Assembly (NCBI RefSeq): GCF_003254155.1
Contig: NZ_QKZI01000005.1
Coordinates: 62,001 to 126,000 of the forward strand
From: Psychrobacillus insolitus
Lineage (GTDB): Bacteria; Bacillota; Bacilli; Bacillales_A; Planococcaceae
Direction: 5' to 3'
DNA: 64,000 nucleotides
Shown piece by piece: positions 8,935 through 17,946 of the stretch; positions within the stretch are counted from its first letter, which is position 1; each line of letters starts with the position of its first letter. Under the pieces are notes generated by a model. That model had not been told where the DNA came from. It was given only the letters and a program-made list of their open reading frames with translations, and searched no databases. The position numbers and the translations under genes are program-made.

Positions 8935-9747
8935 ATGAGTGAAATAATGCCCAAAGTTTTTGAAAGTAAATATATTCCTCTAGCCACATATTTTAAACAA
9001 TCGACTAGTAAAGAAATAAAAATAACATTTGATGAAATAGAAACAATAATTGGACAAGCTCTACCGAATGCTGCGTATTTAAGCAGTAGCTGGTGGAAGA
9101 AAACAAAGCCTCCTGCATTACACTTTTTCGCATGGACAGAGAGTGGATATTCTGTCAAAGATGTTGAATTAGGGAAATTTGTTCTTTTTCATAGCGTTGT
9201 ACATGAAACGGATGAACTGACTTCGGACATAAGTGACCAGCAAGATATTCTCATCATTCGCGAAGCAGAGCTTGAAGATGCTCGTGCCTTTATCCGTTTA
9301 CAGGAAACAATTTTCTCAGAAACAGATTTCATGTTGTACGGAAAATCCGATGTTCAAATGACTGTACAAAGCGTTCGCAAAGAAATGCACGCTTGGAAAA
9401 ACTCCACAAACTCCAATTTACTATTGGCAATTATGAACGGGCAGTTTGCAGGTTATCTGTCTATTACTGGTGGACCAAGCCCACGTGCATTACACCGCGC
9501 TTCTATATATATTGGTGTAAAACAAGAATTCTCCAAAAAGGGAATTGCTACATCTCTTATGCGTCATGGAGAAAATTGGTCAAAAGAAGTTGGAATATCT
9601 AAACTAGAGCTTTCTGTCATAAAAGAAAATAACTACGCTCAAAAACTTTATAAAAAGCTCGGCTTTGAAATTGAAGGAACGCGTAATCATGCACTCATTA
9701 TTAATGGTGAATATGTAAATGAGTATTATATGGGGAAACTAATCTAA
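8935..9747 (+). CDS. Fusion of DUF7662-like N-terminal domain and GNAT N-acetyltransferase
   Basis: 270 residues. Residues about 10-85 (IPLATYFKQSTSKEIKITFDE ... SSSWWKK ... GYSVKDVELGKFVLF) resemble the small domain I recall as DUF7662. Residues about 105-270 form a GNAT acetyltransferase with the acetyl-CoA loop EFSKKGIATSLM and the NNYAQKLYKKLGF helix typical of RimI/protein-type enzymes. The start is uncertain: ATG 8935 or ATG 8947, neither with a good Shine-Dalgarno. A TATAAT at 8902-8907 lies just upstream. Monocistronic. The acetyl acceptor is unknown; the N-terminal domain may recruit the target (inference). Confidence 0.85.
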   Translation: MSEIMPKVFESKYIPLATYFKQSTSKEIKITFDEIETIIGQALPNAAYLSSSWWKKTKPPALHFFAWTESGYSVKDVELGKFVLFHSVVHETDELTSDISDQQDILIIREAELEDARAFIRLQETIFSETDFMLYGKSDVQMTVQSVRKEMHAWKNSTNSNLLLAIMNGQFAGYLSITGGPSPRALHRASIYIGVKQEFSKKGIATSLMRHGENWSKEVGISKLELSVIKENNYAQKLYKKLGFEIEGTRNHALIINGEYVNEYYMGKLI

Positions 9748-9765
9748 GTTTCTTATGAAGGGAAG

Positions 9766-9797
9766 GACTGACCAAGTAACTTTGGTCAGTCTTTTTT
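9766..9797 (+). terminator. Terminator of the GNAT fusion gene
   Basis: Stem GACTGACCAA / TTGGTCAGTC followed by six T. Array B begins five bases later. Confidence 0.9.
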
Positions 9798-9802
9798 GAT
9801 CT

Positions 9803-9925
9803 GAACTTGCGAAATGCGGGGTTGAACTTGCGTTACTCGTACTTGAACTTGCGATATCCCGGTGTTAACTTGCGATGCGGCTCCGTGAACTTGCGATTTC
9901 CCGGTTTTAATTTGCGTTATGCCAT
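9803..9925 (+). repeat. Tandem 21-bp phased repeat array, GAACTTGCG core (array B)
   Basis: Six units begin at 9803, 9824, 9845, 9866, 9887 and 9908, exactly 21 bp apart each time. The 9-base core is GAACTTGCG (TAACTTGCG in the fourth, TAATTTGCG in the sixth), followed by a variable 12-base spacer often containing CCCGG. It lies just after a terminator in the gap between convergent genes. Too short and too spacer-poor to be CRISPR. Confidence 0.92.
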
Positions 9926-10001
9926 TCGCGCCTTCTAACGCACATCGGTTTTTCCACATAAAAAAACATGAGGAAGTAATTTCCCCATGCCATGCCTTGT
10001 A

Positions 10002-10586
10002 TTATCTCCATTTCGAAACGTACGGATTGTCTGTTTCCCAAAATCGATAAGGATAGTGTACTGCTTCTCCACTATTGTCGATCCCTATTCTAGGGCCAGT
10101 GGAGACTGATTTTACTTGCTCACCTTCTGCTATATACAATGGTTTTTCACTCCAGTGTTTGCCGTAGTAATCCATTGTTATGGCCATTGCTTTCGTGAGC
10201 TTTCCGGGTCCGTTTGTCCACTGCTTCATTGGCATATTATTTCGAAGTTCGTTCATTCGCTCCAAGCCCTCAATTGGCTCTACAGCACGTATTAATATTG
10301 CATTTGGGATACCGACCACACCTGCGACTACATTGATCAATGTATGTGTGTGCATTTGATATGTATAAATCAGTCCTGGCTCCCCAAACATTACTTCTGT
10401 GCGCTTTGTTCTTCTATTTCCGTAGCTATGAGCAGCTTTATCCTCTGCTCCCATATAGGCTTCTGTCTCAACGATTTTCCCTATAAGCAAACCGGTCTCT
10501 TGCTCATGCACCATATATTTCCCAAGTAAGTCTCTCGCAAGCTCCAACGTCGGTTGATGAAAGAAAGCTACATTCAATGGTTTCAA
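10002..10586 (-). CDS. DNA-3-methyladenine glycosylase, AAG/MPG family
   Basis: 194 residues, close to B. subtilis YxlJ. Family signatures: LARDLLGKYMVHE, GKIVETEAYMGAEDKAAHSYGNRRTKR with the catalytic Glu in ETEAY, YTYQMHTHTLINVV, AILIRAVEP and NGPGKLTKAM. It excises alkylated purines such as 3-methyladenine, starting base-excision repair. The start is TTG at 10586, immediately after the stop codon of the CoA-transferase gene with no gap, so translation is probably by re-initiation; no strong independent ribosome site is visible. Confidence 0.93.
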   Translation of the reverse strand: MKPLNVAFFHQPTLELARDLLGKYMVHEQETGLLIGKIVETEAYMGAEDKAAHSYGNRRTKRTEVMFGEPGLIYTYQMHTHTLINVVAGVVGIPNAILIRAVEPIEGLERMNELRNNMPMKQWTNGPGKLTKAMAITMDYYGKHWSEKPLYIAEGEQVKSVSTGPRIGIDNSGEAVHYPYRFWETDNPYVSKWR

Positions 10587-11855
10587 CTAAATTAATCCCA
10601 TTTTCTTCGCTTCAAACGTTAACTCTTCTCTGAATTTTGGATGAGCAATCGAAATAAGTTGTCGAGCTCGCTCTGAAATTGGCTGACCAAACATTCGCGC
10701 AACCCCGTATTCAGTTACGATATTATCTACATCGTTTTTAGACGTTGATACAATAGATCCTTGCGTTAGATTTAGTTTAATACGAGAAATCTCATCATTT
10801 TTGGCTGTAGATGTCATACAAACAAAGCCTTTGCCATACTTTGCAAAACGAACTCCACGGGCAAAGTCTGCTTGTCCGCCAGTGGAAGAATAGTATTTAC
10901 CTGCAACTGTTTCAGAAGCACATTGTCCGAATAAATCGACTTCTGTTGTTGCATTAATAGAAACGATGCGTTCTTCCTTAGCAATTTCTCTGGGGTCGTT
11001 GACGATACTGACTGGTAAAAACTCCACTGAAGGATTATTATGCAAGAAATTATAGAGTTTCTTCGATCCATGTGCAAAAGTTGCAATGATTTTTCCTTTA
11101 TTCGTAAATTTTTGTGTTCCGTCAATTGCACCAGCTTCTACCAAATCTACGATACCGTCCACAAACATTTCTGTATGAATACCTAATTGTCGATGATCCT
11201 TTAGCAAACTAACAACAGCATTAGGAATAGCACCGATCCCTATTTGTAAAGTATCTCCATTATGAATGCTTTCTGTTACATAAGCAGCAATTTTCATGTC
11301 CTTTTCTCCAATAGGAGGAGAAATATCTTCAGATAAGGGGCGATTATTCTCAACATATCCCGCGATTTGAGTAATATGTATTTGGTTTTCTCCAAATGTA
11401 CGTGGCATATGATTGTTTACTTCTAAGATAAAAGGCACAGTACCGATAAATTCACTCACTATATCGGCTTGTGTTCCTAAAGAAAAGTAACCAAACTCAT
11501 CCATTGGAGAAGCAACAGCCATAATCATCGAAAGACTTGTTGAATGCCTTAAAATCTTTGGCACTTCATGAAAATGATTTGGTACTAGATCAACCATACC
11601 TTTTTGGAACATTTTTCTCGTTGCTCCGCTTAAAAAATAGGAGATATGCTTCAGCTTGCCAGGAAAAGCACCTTCTATGTATTTTCTAGGATTTAATGCA
11701 AGTAACTGATGTATTTTCACATTTGTTAATGCATCCGCATTTCTTTCTAAAATATCAAGTAATTTATGTGGTTCTCCATTAGCTAATGGAAGAATAACAT
11801 CTGCGTCTTTTTCAATCAAATTGATGATCTGTTGATCCGTTAATAATTTGTTCAT
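10587..11855 (-). CDS. Acetyl-CoA hydrolase/4-hydroxybutyrate-type CoA-transferase family protein
   Basis: 422 residues of the Cat1/4-hydroxybutyrate CoA-transferase fold. Visible motifs: the oxyanion loop region GIGAIPNAV, HTEMFVDGIVDLVEAG, and NATTEVDLFGQ, whose Glu aligns with the catalytic nucleophile that forms the glutamyl-CoA intermediate, then GGQADFARG near the end. It transfers CoA between acids or hydrolyses acetyl-CoA; the actual acid substrate cannot be fixed from sequence. Cytoplasmic. ATG start with AGGAG nine bases upstream. Probably co-transcribed with the glycosylase that begins at its stop codon. Confidence 0.88.
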   Translation of the reverse strand: MNKLLTDQQIINLIEKDADVILPLANGEPHKLLDILERNADALTNVKIHQLLALNPRKYIEGAFPGKLKHISYFLSGATRKMFQKGMVDLVPNHFHEVPKILRHSTSLSMIMAVASPMDEFGYFSLGTQADIVSEFIGTVPFILEVNNHMPRTFGENQIHITQIAGYVENNRPLSEDISPPIGEKDMKIAAYVTESIHNGDTLQIGIGAIPNAVVSLLKDHRQLGIHTEMFVDGIVDLVEAGAIDGTQKFTNKGKIIATFAHGSKKLYNFLHNNPSVEFLPVSIVNDPREIAKEERIVSINATTEVDLFGQCASETVAGKYYSSTGGQADFARGVRFAKYGKGFVCMTSTAKNDEISRIKLNLTQGSIVSTSKNDVDNIVTEYGVARMFGQPISERARQLISIAHPKFREELTFEAKKMGLI

Positions 11856-12010
11856 TATATTCCGCTCCTATCATTCATACAGCTTCTTCTATACTCAGTA
11901 TACTAGGAAAAACATCCTTTCAACAAATTCCAAGTTATTTCCCCTTAACAATCTTGCTCCATATATGTGCTAGTCTTTCCACTTATTTTACTATCCTTCA
12001 CCTCTCAAGC

Positions 12011-12049
12011 AAAAATAAAACCTGCCTCCTATAAAAGGAAGCAGGTTTT
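12011..12049 (-). terminator. Terminator of niaP-like gene
   Basis: Stem AAAACCTGCCTCCT / AGGAAGCAGGTTTT (one mismatch), then TTTTATTTTT on the minus strand. Confidence 0.85.
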
Positions 12050-12061
12050 AACGAGTATTAC

Positions 12062-13273
12062 CTACTCAAGTTCTGTTTGCTTTGTTTCGGTTCCGAGGAA
12101 TACAACCGCTAATACACCAACGACAATAGCCACACAGAAAATACTGAAAATGTAGCCAATTTCATAACCAGCAGCAACGAGAGAACCAACTAGCAATGGT
12201 CCAAGAATCCCGCCAATACGACCAACTGATGCCGCCATACCTGACCCAGTTGCACGAATAACTGTTGGGTACTGTTCTGGAGAATACGCATATAACGCTC
12301 CCCATGCCCCAAGGTTAAAGAACGATAGGAACATACCAGAAACTAACAATAACGTTGTTGTCTCAGCACCACCAAACACAAATGCACTAGCTGCTGTTCC
12401 AAGTAGATACGTGATTAATACAAACTTCCGACCAGCTTTTTCTATTAACCAAGCTGCTGAGAAGTAACCCGGCAATTGTGCTAGTGTCATGATTAATACA
12501 TATTCAAAACTTTTAATTAATGTGAACCCTTTAATAACCATGACACTTGGAAGCCATAAAAACATACCATAATATGAAAATACAACTGTAAACCAAACAA
12601 TCCATAGCATTAATGTCCTTTTTGCATATTTTTCCGACCATACTTCTTTCATGTTTTGCAGGATAGTTCTAGACTCAGTGTTCTTCCCTGTATACCTAGG
12701 TGAATCTGGTAACTTTATACGTAGGTAAATTGCATAAAAAGCTGGGAGTGCTGTAATTATTAGAGCAATTCTCCATCCATAATCCGGGATGATAAAGTAA
12801 GCAATTAGAGCAGAGACTAACCAACCAGCAGCCCAGAAACTTTCTAATAATACAACGACTTTCCCTCTTTCTTTTGCCTCTACACTTTCAGATACTAGCG
12901 TTGAAGCAACTGGTAACTCTCCACCCAGTCCCATTCCAACAAAAAATCGAAGAGCCAAAAATGCTGCGAGCGAAGTTGTTAGAGCAGAAAGTCCACTTGC
13001 TATAGAAAATAATAATAAGGTAATCATAAAGATTTTCTTGCGGCCTACTTTATCCGCGAATACGCCAAATACAAGTGCTCCTACCGCCATACCAATCGAG
13101 TTTACACTACCGATCCAGCCCATTTCTCCTGGAGTTAGACTCCACTCTACTGCAAGTGCTGCGATTACAAACGAAAGTATCCCTACATCCATTGCATCAA
13201 ACATCCATGCTAGTCCAGCAATGCCTAATAATTTATTTTTTGAAATTGGTTTTTTTTCTTTAATAGTAGTCAT
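12062..13273 (-). CDS. niaP: MFS transporter of the niacin permease type (NiaP/YceI)
   Basis: 403 residues with twelve predicted membrane segments. The N-terminus WMFDAMDVGILSF and loop GALVFGVFADKVGRKK (MFS motif A) agree with my recall of B. subtilis YceI/NiaP, as does GMGLGGELPVASTLVSESVEAKERGK. It would import nicotinate/nicotinamide for NAD salvage; aromatic-acid transport is the main alternative because the family is close to AAHS permeases. ATG start with AGGAG six bases upstream. It is expressed from a strong promoter facing away from thrC, with a candidate NiaR site in the leader. Confidence 0.8.
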   Translation of the reverse strand: MTTIKEKKPISKNKLLGIAGLAWMFDAMDVGILSFVIAALAVEWSLTPGEMGWIGSVNSIGMAVGALVFGVFADKVGRKKIFMITLLLFSIASGLSALTTSLAAFLALRFFVGMGLGGELPVASTLVSESVEAKERGKVVVLLESFWAAGWLVSALIAYFIIPDYGWRIALIITALPAFYAIYLRIKLPDSPRYTGKNTESRTILQNMKEVWSEKYAKRTLMLWIVWFTVVFSYYGMFLWLPSVMVIKGFTLIKSFEYVLIMTLAQLPGYFSAAWLIEKAGRKFVLITYLLGTAASAFVFGGAETTTLLLVSGMFLSFFNLGAWGALYAYSPEQYPTVIRATGSGMAASVGRIGGILGPLLVGSLVAAGYEIGYIFSIFCVAIVVGVLAVVFLGTETKQTELE

Positions 13274-13283
13274 CAGCTTCTCC

Positions 13284-13347
13284 TGTCTTTACACATGTCA
13301 TGTATTTTTCACATCATTAGTATACGCATTGAATAGTAAACTTACAA
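13284..13347 (-). promoter_or_regulatory. niaP promoter and candidate NiaR operator
   Basis: Minus strand TTGTAA (13347-13342), 17-bp spacer, TATACT (13324-13319). Downstream of the start point, TACATGACATGTGTAAAGACA-type sequence at 13304-13284 resembles what I remember of NiaR operators in Bacillales. The promoter is clear; the NiaR assignment is tentative. Confidence 0.55.
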
Positions 13348-13446
13348 TAGAAAATTATTCTTGTTTTTTATCCTATATTCCTGTAAAATGTCCTTTATAC
13401 AAATACATATGTTTATTTAAGAAGAACAGAGAGGACGGAAAACATC

Positions 13447-14502
13447 ATGGCTTGGCAAGGACTAATTGAAGAGTATAAAGAATTTTTACCTGTAACAGAG
13501 AATACACCAAAACTAACACTTAACGAAGGTAACACGCCTCTTTTGAAGCTAGTTAACCTATCTAAAGAGTTAAACATTGAACTATACGGAAAAGTAGAAG
13601 GCGCTAACCCAACAGGATCTTTTAAAGACCGTGGAATGGTATTCGCCGTAGCTAAAGCAATCGAAGACGGAAGTAAATGTGTTATTTGTGCTTCTACCGG
13701 AAATACTTCTGCTGCTGCCGCTGCATATGCTGCTCGCGCTGGCATTCAATCTATTGTTGTTATTCCAAAAGGAAAAGTTGCACTTGGAAAATTAGCACAA
13801 GCAACTATGTACGGAGCGAAAATAATAGAAATCGACGGTAACTTTGATGACGCTTTACAAATCGTACGTAATATTAGCGAAGTATCACCTGTTGCATTAG
13901 TTAACTCAGTGAATCCATACCGTCTAGAAGGACAAAAAACGGCTGCATTCGAAATTGTTGATGCTTTAGGAACTTCCCCTGATTATTTATGTATTCCAGT
14001 TGGAAATGCTGGAAATATCAGTGCTTACTGGAAAGGCTTCAAAGAATATAATGAAGCGAAAAAATCTGGTTTACCTAAAATGTTTGGCTTTGAAGCAGAA
14101 GGCGCTGCTGCAATTGTACAAGGAGCACCTATTGCTAACCCAGAAACAGTGGCAACAGCAATCCGTATTGGAAATCCTGCAAGTTGGTCATTAGCAGAAG
14201 CTGCTCGTGACGAATCTGGTGGTATTATTGATTCTGTAACTGATGAAGAGATTTTATACGCATATCAACTAATCGCTAGTCGTGAAGGCGTGTTTGTAGA
14301 ACCTGGTTCTGCAGCATCTTTAGCAGGAGTTTTAAAATCTGTGAAAAGTGGAAAAATCCCTGCAGGTAGCAAAGTGGTAACAGTATTTACTGGTAACGGA
14401 TTAAAAGATCCAGACACAGCAATGGATGTTTCAACTGTAGACCTTGTGTCGTTAAAAAATGACGAAAAAGAAATCCTTAAGTATATCGAGGGCATACTAT
14501 GA
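13447..14502 (+). CDS. thrC: Threonine synthase
   Basis: 351 residues, a PLP fold type II enzyme. The PLP lysine is Lys60 in [10 protein letters not shown], and the phosphate-binding loop is seen in [19 protein letters not shown] and [15 protein letters not shown]. It converts O-phosphohomoserine to threonine. ATG with GAGAGGACGG upstream. The final bases overlap thrB as ATGA. In B. subtilis the order is hom-thrC-thrB, but no homoserine dehydrogenase precedes it here; the upstream gene is the divergent transporter. Confidence 0.97.
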   Translation: MAWQGLIEEYKEFLPVTENTPKLTLNEGNTPLLKLVNLSKELNIELYGKVEGANPTGSFKDRGMVFAVAKAIEDGSKCVICASTGNTSAAAAAYAARAGIQSIVVIPKGKVALGKLAQATMYGAKIIEIDGNFDDALQIVRNISEVSPVALVNSVNPYRLEGQKTAAFEIVDALGTSPDYLCIPVGNAGNISAYWKGFKEYNEAKKSGLPKMFGFEAEGAAAIVQGAPIANPETVATAIRIGNPASWSLAEAARDESGGIIDSVTDEEILYAYQLIASREGVFVEPGSAASLAGVLKSVKSGKIPAGSKVVTVFTGNGLKDPDTAMDVSTVDLVSLKNDEKEILKYIEGIL

Positions 14503-15422
14503 GCAACAAGTGGAAAATATCAGTTCCAGCAAGTACAGCTAACTTAGGCCCTGGTTTTGATTCCATTGGAATTGCTTTAGATAAATATTTAGAAGTAGAA
14601 ATAGAACTTGCAACGGAATGGAAAATTGATAACTTAACTGACAATCTTCCTGATGTTCCAAACCCACAAGATCACTTAATGATTATTGCAGCAGAAAAAA
14701 CTGCAAAAATGTATGGTCTTTCTTTACCTCCATGCCACGTATCTATGAAAAGTGAAATTCCACTTGCCCGTGGTATGGGAAGTAGTGCATCTGCGATTGT
14801 CGCAGGTGTAGAATTAGCAAACCAAGTGCTGGATCTTCAACTAACAGCACATGATAAATTGAAAGTGGCTACTGAAATGGAAGGTCACCCTGATAATGCA
14901 GCAGCTTCTATTTTTGGAGGCTTTACCATTTCATCAAGTACAGAAAATGGTGACATTCATGTATTCCATGCGTACCATATTGATGCTTCATTTGTTTTGT
15001 TCATTCCTAATTATGAGTTAAAAACGGAAGCAGCAAGAAGTGTACTTCCTGACAGCTACACTCGTAACGTTTCAGCACAAGCAAGCGCAATCGCTAACTT
15101 ATTAACAGCTGCATTCCTTTCACAATCTTTCGAGCAAGCTGGTATGTATATGGAGCAGGATTTATTCCATGAACCGTATCGTCTTGATTTAATACCTGAA
15201 AGCAGAGATATTATAGTTGCAGCAAAAAATGCAGGTGCTTTTGGGACTTGTATAAGCGGAGCAGGCCCAACCCTTCTATCCCTTGTGCAAAAAGGGACAG
15301 AAAAGGAATTCATCTCGAAATTAGATGGAGTGTTCCCTAACTTCGAGTTAGTACCCGTGCCGATTAATCGAACAGGAACTGTTACATCAAAAAATAAAGA
15401 AGGCAGTGCGGTTCTCTCTTAA
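14499..15422 (+). CDS. thrB: Homoserine kinase
   Basis: 307 residues of the GHMP kinase family. Motif 1 is [19 protein letters not shown], the ATP loop is [16 protein letters not shown], and the C-terminal motif is [15 protein letters not shown]. It phosphorylates homoserine to give the ThrC substrate. It overlaps thrC by 4 bp, so the two are co-translated. The last codons form the left arm of the operon terminator, which constrains the C-terminal GSAVLS residues. Confidence 0.97.
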   Translation: MSNKWKISVPASTANLGPGFDSIGIALDKYLEVEIELATEWKIDNLTDNLPDVPNPQDHLMIIAAEKTAKMYGLSLPPCHVSMKSEIPLARGMGSSASAIVAGVELANQVLDLQLTAHDKLKVATEMEGHPDNAAASIFGGFTISSSTENGDIHVFHAYHIDASFVLFIPNYELKTEAARSVLPDSYTRNVSAQASAIANLLTAAFLSQSFEQAGMYMEQDLFHEPYRLDLIPESRDIIVAAKNAGAFGTCISGAGPTLLSLVQKGTEKEFISKLDGVFPNFELVPVPINRTGTVTSKNKEGSAVLS

Positions 15423-15443
15423 AGAGACCTGCACTGCCTTTTT
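15400..15443 (+). terminator. Terminator of thrCB, overlapping the thrB 3' end
   Basis: Imperfect 18-bp stem between 15400-15417 and 15423-15440 followed by five T. The left arm is coding sequence of thrB. Confidence 0.9.
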
Positions 15444-15479
15444 CTACTTAAAACCTTGCTTATAAAAGAATATTGCTTG

Positions 15480-16292
15480 TTATGCCAATAAAACTAAACT
15501 TAATGCCATGACAAGCATACCTGCTACTACTCCGTACATAGATGCATGTGTTTCGTCATACTTTTGAGCAGCTGGTAATAATTCATCTAATGAAATGAAC
15601 ACCATGATTCCTGCTACACCTGCAAATACGATTCCAAAAAGTACTCCGTTTAAATACGGCATTAAAACTAAGAAAGCTACTAATGCTCCAAGTGGCTCTG
15701 CTAGTCCTGAAAGAAATGAGTATTTAAATGCCTTTTTCCGACTTCCGGTTGCGTAATAAATTGGGACCGCAACAGCTATCCCCTCCGGAATATTGTGGAT
15801 AGCAACTGCAACTGCAATGGCTATTCCTAAATTCGGATCGTGTAAAGCAGAAGCAAATGTAGCAATCCCTTCAGGAAAGTTGTGAATACCAATGGCTAAA
15901 GCAGTGAAAACACCCATTCTCTTCAACTTTGTATATTCCGCATTATCCGGTTCAACATCCATATCCTCTACCTTTTTGACTTCATGTGGATTCCCCAGTT
16001 TAGGAAGTAAACGATCGATTAGCGCAATCACAACCATCCCACCGAAAAACCCTACAATGGTCATCCAATAACCATTTGTTGCTCCAAGCTCTGCTACTAA
16101 TGAATCCTTTGCTTTCACAAAAATTTCAACTAAAGATACATATATCATAACTCCTGCAGAAAATCCTAATGCAACAGATAAAAACTTCGTATTTGTACGC
16201 GATGTCAACAAAGACAGTAAACTACCTATCCCTGTTGCTAGGCCAGCAAATAGCGTGAGTAGTAATGCAAAAACTACATTTCCATCCATCAT
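15480..16292 (-). CDS. zupT: ZIP family divalent metal transporter (ZupT-like)
   Basis: 270 residues with eight membrane helices. The two metal-site helices carry the ZIP signatures GIHNFPEGIATF and IHNIPEGIAVAVPIYYATGSRKKAF, with a short acidic cytoplasmic loop between helices 3 and 4 (about residues 105-125). It imports zinc and possibly iron or manganese. The N-terminus MMDGN gives two adjacent ATG codons; the ribosome site is weak. No Zur or Fur box was recognised. Single gene between thrCB (convergent) and the uracil glycosylase. Confidence 0.93.
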   Translation of the reverse strand: MMDGNVVFALLLTLFAGLATGIGSLLSLLTSRTNTKFLSVALGFSAGVMIYVSLVEIFVKAKDSLVAELGATNGYWMTIVGFFGGMVVIALIDRLLPKLGNPHEVKKVEDMDVEPDNAEYTKLKRMGVFTALAIGIHNFPEGIATFASALHDPNLGIAIAVAVAIHNIPEGIAVAVPIYYATGSRKKAFKYSFLSGLAEPLGALVAFLVLMPYLNGVLFGIVFAGVAGIMVFISLDELLPAAQKYDETHASMYGVVAGMLVMALSLVLLA

Positions 16293-16378
16293 CGACCCAA
16301 CTACTTTCTATTCTTCAATTTTAACTTATTATACGCAAGAAGTTTCCTTCGCACAACTCTTTTCAACTAGAGAAAGTA

Positions 16379-17029
16379 TTAAAATTTTCCTGAATTAATA
16401 TATCCCCCTATTTTTGTCCAGTCTTCCACAAGAAAATCACGATTGGATGGTCGATAAAATACAGAAGCAGGATGATAAGTCGGGATAAGCATATAACTTT
16501 CCGTAGACCAAATATATTCGTTTCCATCAAGTGAAGCTAACTGTCGTACAGGATGTGTGAGTACTTGTCCATGTAACTTGGATACTTTTGCATCTTTTCC
16601 AAGTAAGCGTTGCAGCCCTACATTACCTAACGTCACAATGATCATAGGTTTTATATTTGCTAGTTCATAATCTAACAGGGGGGCATGTGCGAGAATTTCT
16701 TGTTGCGTTGGAGGGCGATTGTATTTTCTTTTCGTTATTTCACCATTTCTCGCCTTTTTATCCTTCCATACATAAGGCCGACTTCTTACCGCACTGCTCA
16801 TATACACGTCGTCTCTTGTTAATCCAATGCTTGCGAGTGATCTGTTTAGCTCTTCTCCCGCCCTACCAATGAACGGTAAACCTTGTATCGCTTCGTTTTC
16901 ACCGGGAGCTTCTCCTATTAAAAGAATTGCTGGATTTAGAGGACCTCTCCCTTTCACAAAGCCTTCTACTGGACAACCTTCTATTCTTTTCATTCCAAGT
17001 GCTACTAATTCGTCTGTTAGCTCGAACAT
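16379..17029 (-). CDS. Uracil-DNA glycosylase superfamily protein, apparently without Fe-S ligands
   Basis: 216 residues. Motif 1 GEAPGENEAIQGLPFIGRAGEEL and motif 3 PTYHPASVFY place it with family 4-type uracil-DNA glycosylases. Classical family 4 enzymes use four cysteines for a [4Fe-4S] cluster; here only one cysteine (about residue 19, EGCPVEG) is present and the usual VKCRPP region reads AVRSRPYVW. An insertion KDKKARNGEITKRKYN follows. It presumably removes uracil or deaminated bases, but without the usual cluster. ATG start at 17029, just upstream of the PAP2 terminator. Confidence 0.85.
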   Translation of the reverse strand: MFELTDELVALGMKRIEGCPVEGFVKGRGPLNPAILLIGEAPGENEAIQGLPFIGRAGEELNRSLASIGLTRDDVYMSSAVRSRPYVWKDKKARNGEITKRKYNRPPTQQEILAHAPLLDYELANIKPMIIVTLGNVGLQRLLGKDAKVSKLHGQVLTHPVRQLASLDGNEYIWSTESYMLIPTYHPASVFYRPSNRDFLVEDWTKIGGYINSGKF

Positions 17030-17046
17030 GAATATCTGCTCCTTTT

Positions 17047-17076
17047 AAAAAAACCTTTCCACAAATGGAAAGGTTT
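17047..17076 (-). terminator. Terminator of the PAP2 phosphatase gene
   Basis: Stem AAACCTTTCCA / TGGAAAGGTTT with a 4-base loop and seven T on the minus strand. Confidence 0.9.
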
Positions 17077-17691
17077 TTAACTTTTTTTATTTAGCTGAAA
17101 ACTTCTTTTTCGGTACTCGTACCATAATGCTACTAGTACAAACCAAGTATACCCTGCCATCCAGCCAGCAAACACATCCGATGCGTAATGACGATGCTCA
17201 GCAATACGTGATAATCCAGTCAATGCCGCGAGAAGTATTGCTCCTATCCACGTTAGAATGCGCACTTTTTTATCCGATTGATGCTCCGTCAGAAAATAGG
17301 TTACCGTTAAAATATAAAGTAACCCGACCATCGCATGTCCTGATGGAAAACTAAAGCTCTCTAGTTGATGTGGCACGTCTGGACGTTCTCGCTGTACCCA
17401 TTTCTTTAGTAATTGGTTGATGACGTTCCCGACTCCAACTGCGAATAAAACAAAGAGCATGCCTCGATAATTTTTTGAACGAATCCATAAATATGCCAGT
17501 AAGCAGAGCGATACAATGATAATAAAAGTGGTCTCTCCCAAATAATGAAAAGCAGTAATAAATGCATTGCCACCTAATAATTCTGCCATGTTTCGATCGA
17601 ACTTAATCATTTCATCTCTCGTAAATGTCAAAAATAACGCGGCGAATCCTAACAAAGTCACAAGACCTAGTGGATAAAACCATTTCTTCAC
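17077..17691 (-). CDS. PAP2 superfamily membrane phosphatase
   Basis: 204 residues with about six membrane helices. The three phosphatase motifs are present: KKWVQRERP, FPSGHAMVG and SRIAEHRHYASDVFAGW, supplying the catalytic His pair and Asp. Members dephosphorylate undecaprenyl pyrophosphate, phosphatidylglycerol phosphate or phosphatidate at the outer membrane face; the substrate here is not resolved. ATG at 17691 with AGGAGGGAATTCTG upstream. Single gene with its own terminator. Confidence 0.9.
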   Translation of the reverse strand: MKKWFYPLGLVTLLGFAALFLTFTRDEMIKFDRNMAELLGGNAFITAFHYLGETTFIIIVSLCLLAYLWIRSKNYRGMLFVLFAVGVGNVINQLLKKWVQRERPDVPHQLESFSFPSGHAMVGLLYILTVTYFLTEHQSDKKVRILTWIGAILLAALTGLSRIAEHRHYASDVFAGWMAGYTWFVLVALWYEYRKRSFQLNKKS

Positions 17692-17857
17692 AGAATTCCC
17701 TCCTACCCATTACAAAAAGTATAAGCTAAAAATTTAAGGTTGTACAATGAATATAGTGAGAACCTCACTTCTAGCGAAACCAGGACGTCCCATGGATAAA
17801 TGCCATTCTGAAACGAACTTAATTTCTTTGTGTCTAAGATATTGACGTAGATCCAAT

Positions 17858-17902
17858 AAAAAACTCTACTTTTCCATTTGATTGGTAAAGTAGAGTTTTT
17901 TA
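17858..17902 (-). terminator. Terminator downstream of hmoA
   Basis: Stem AAAAACTCTACTTT / AAAGTAGAGTTTTT, loop 14 bases, T-rich on both strands. It follows the haem monooxygenase gene on the minus strand. The rest of 17703-17946 shows no supportable gene. Confidence 0.8.
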
Positions 17903-17946
17903 TTTCTATTATAGTCAAAATATTATTTAATCGTTTACAAGTAAAA

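Noticed and set aside
9803-9925. CRISPR array
   Set aside because: Repeat cores of 9 bases and spacers of 12 are far below CRISPR sizes, and no cas genes are present.
17703-17918. A 71-codon minus-strand frame
   Set aside because: It overlaps a terminator, has no ribosome site and matches no family.
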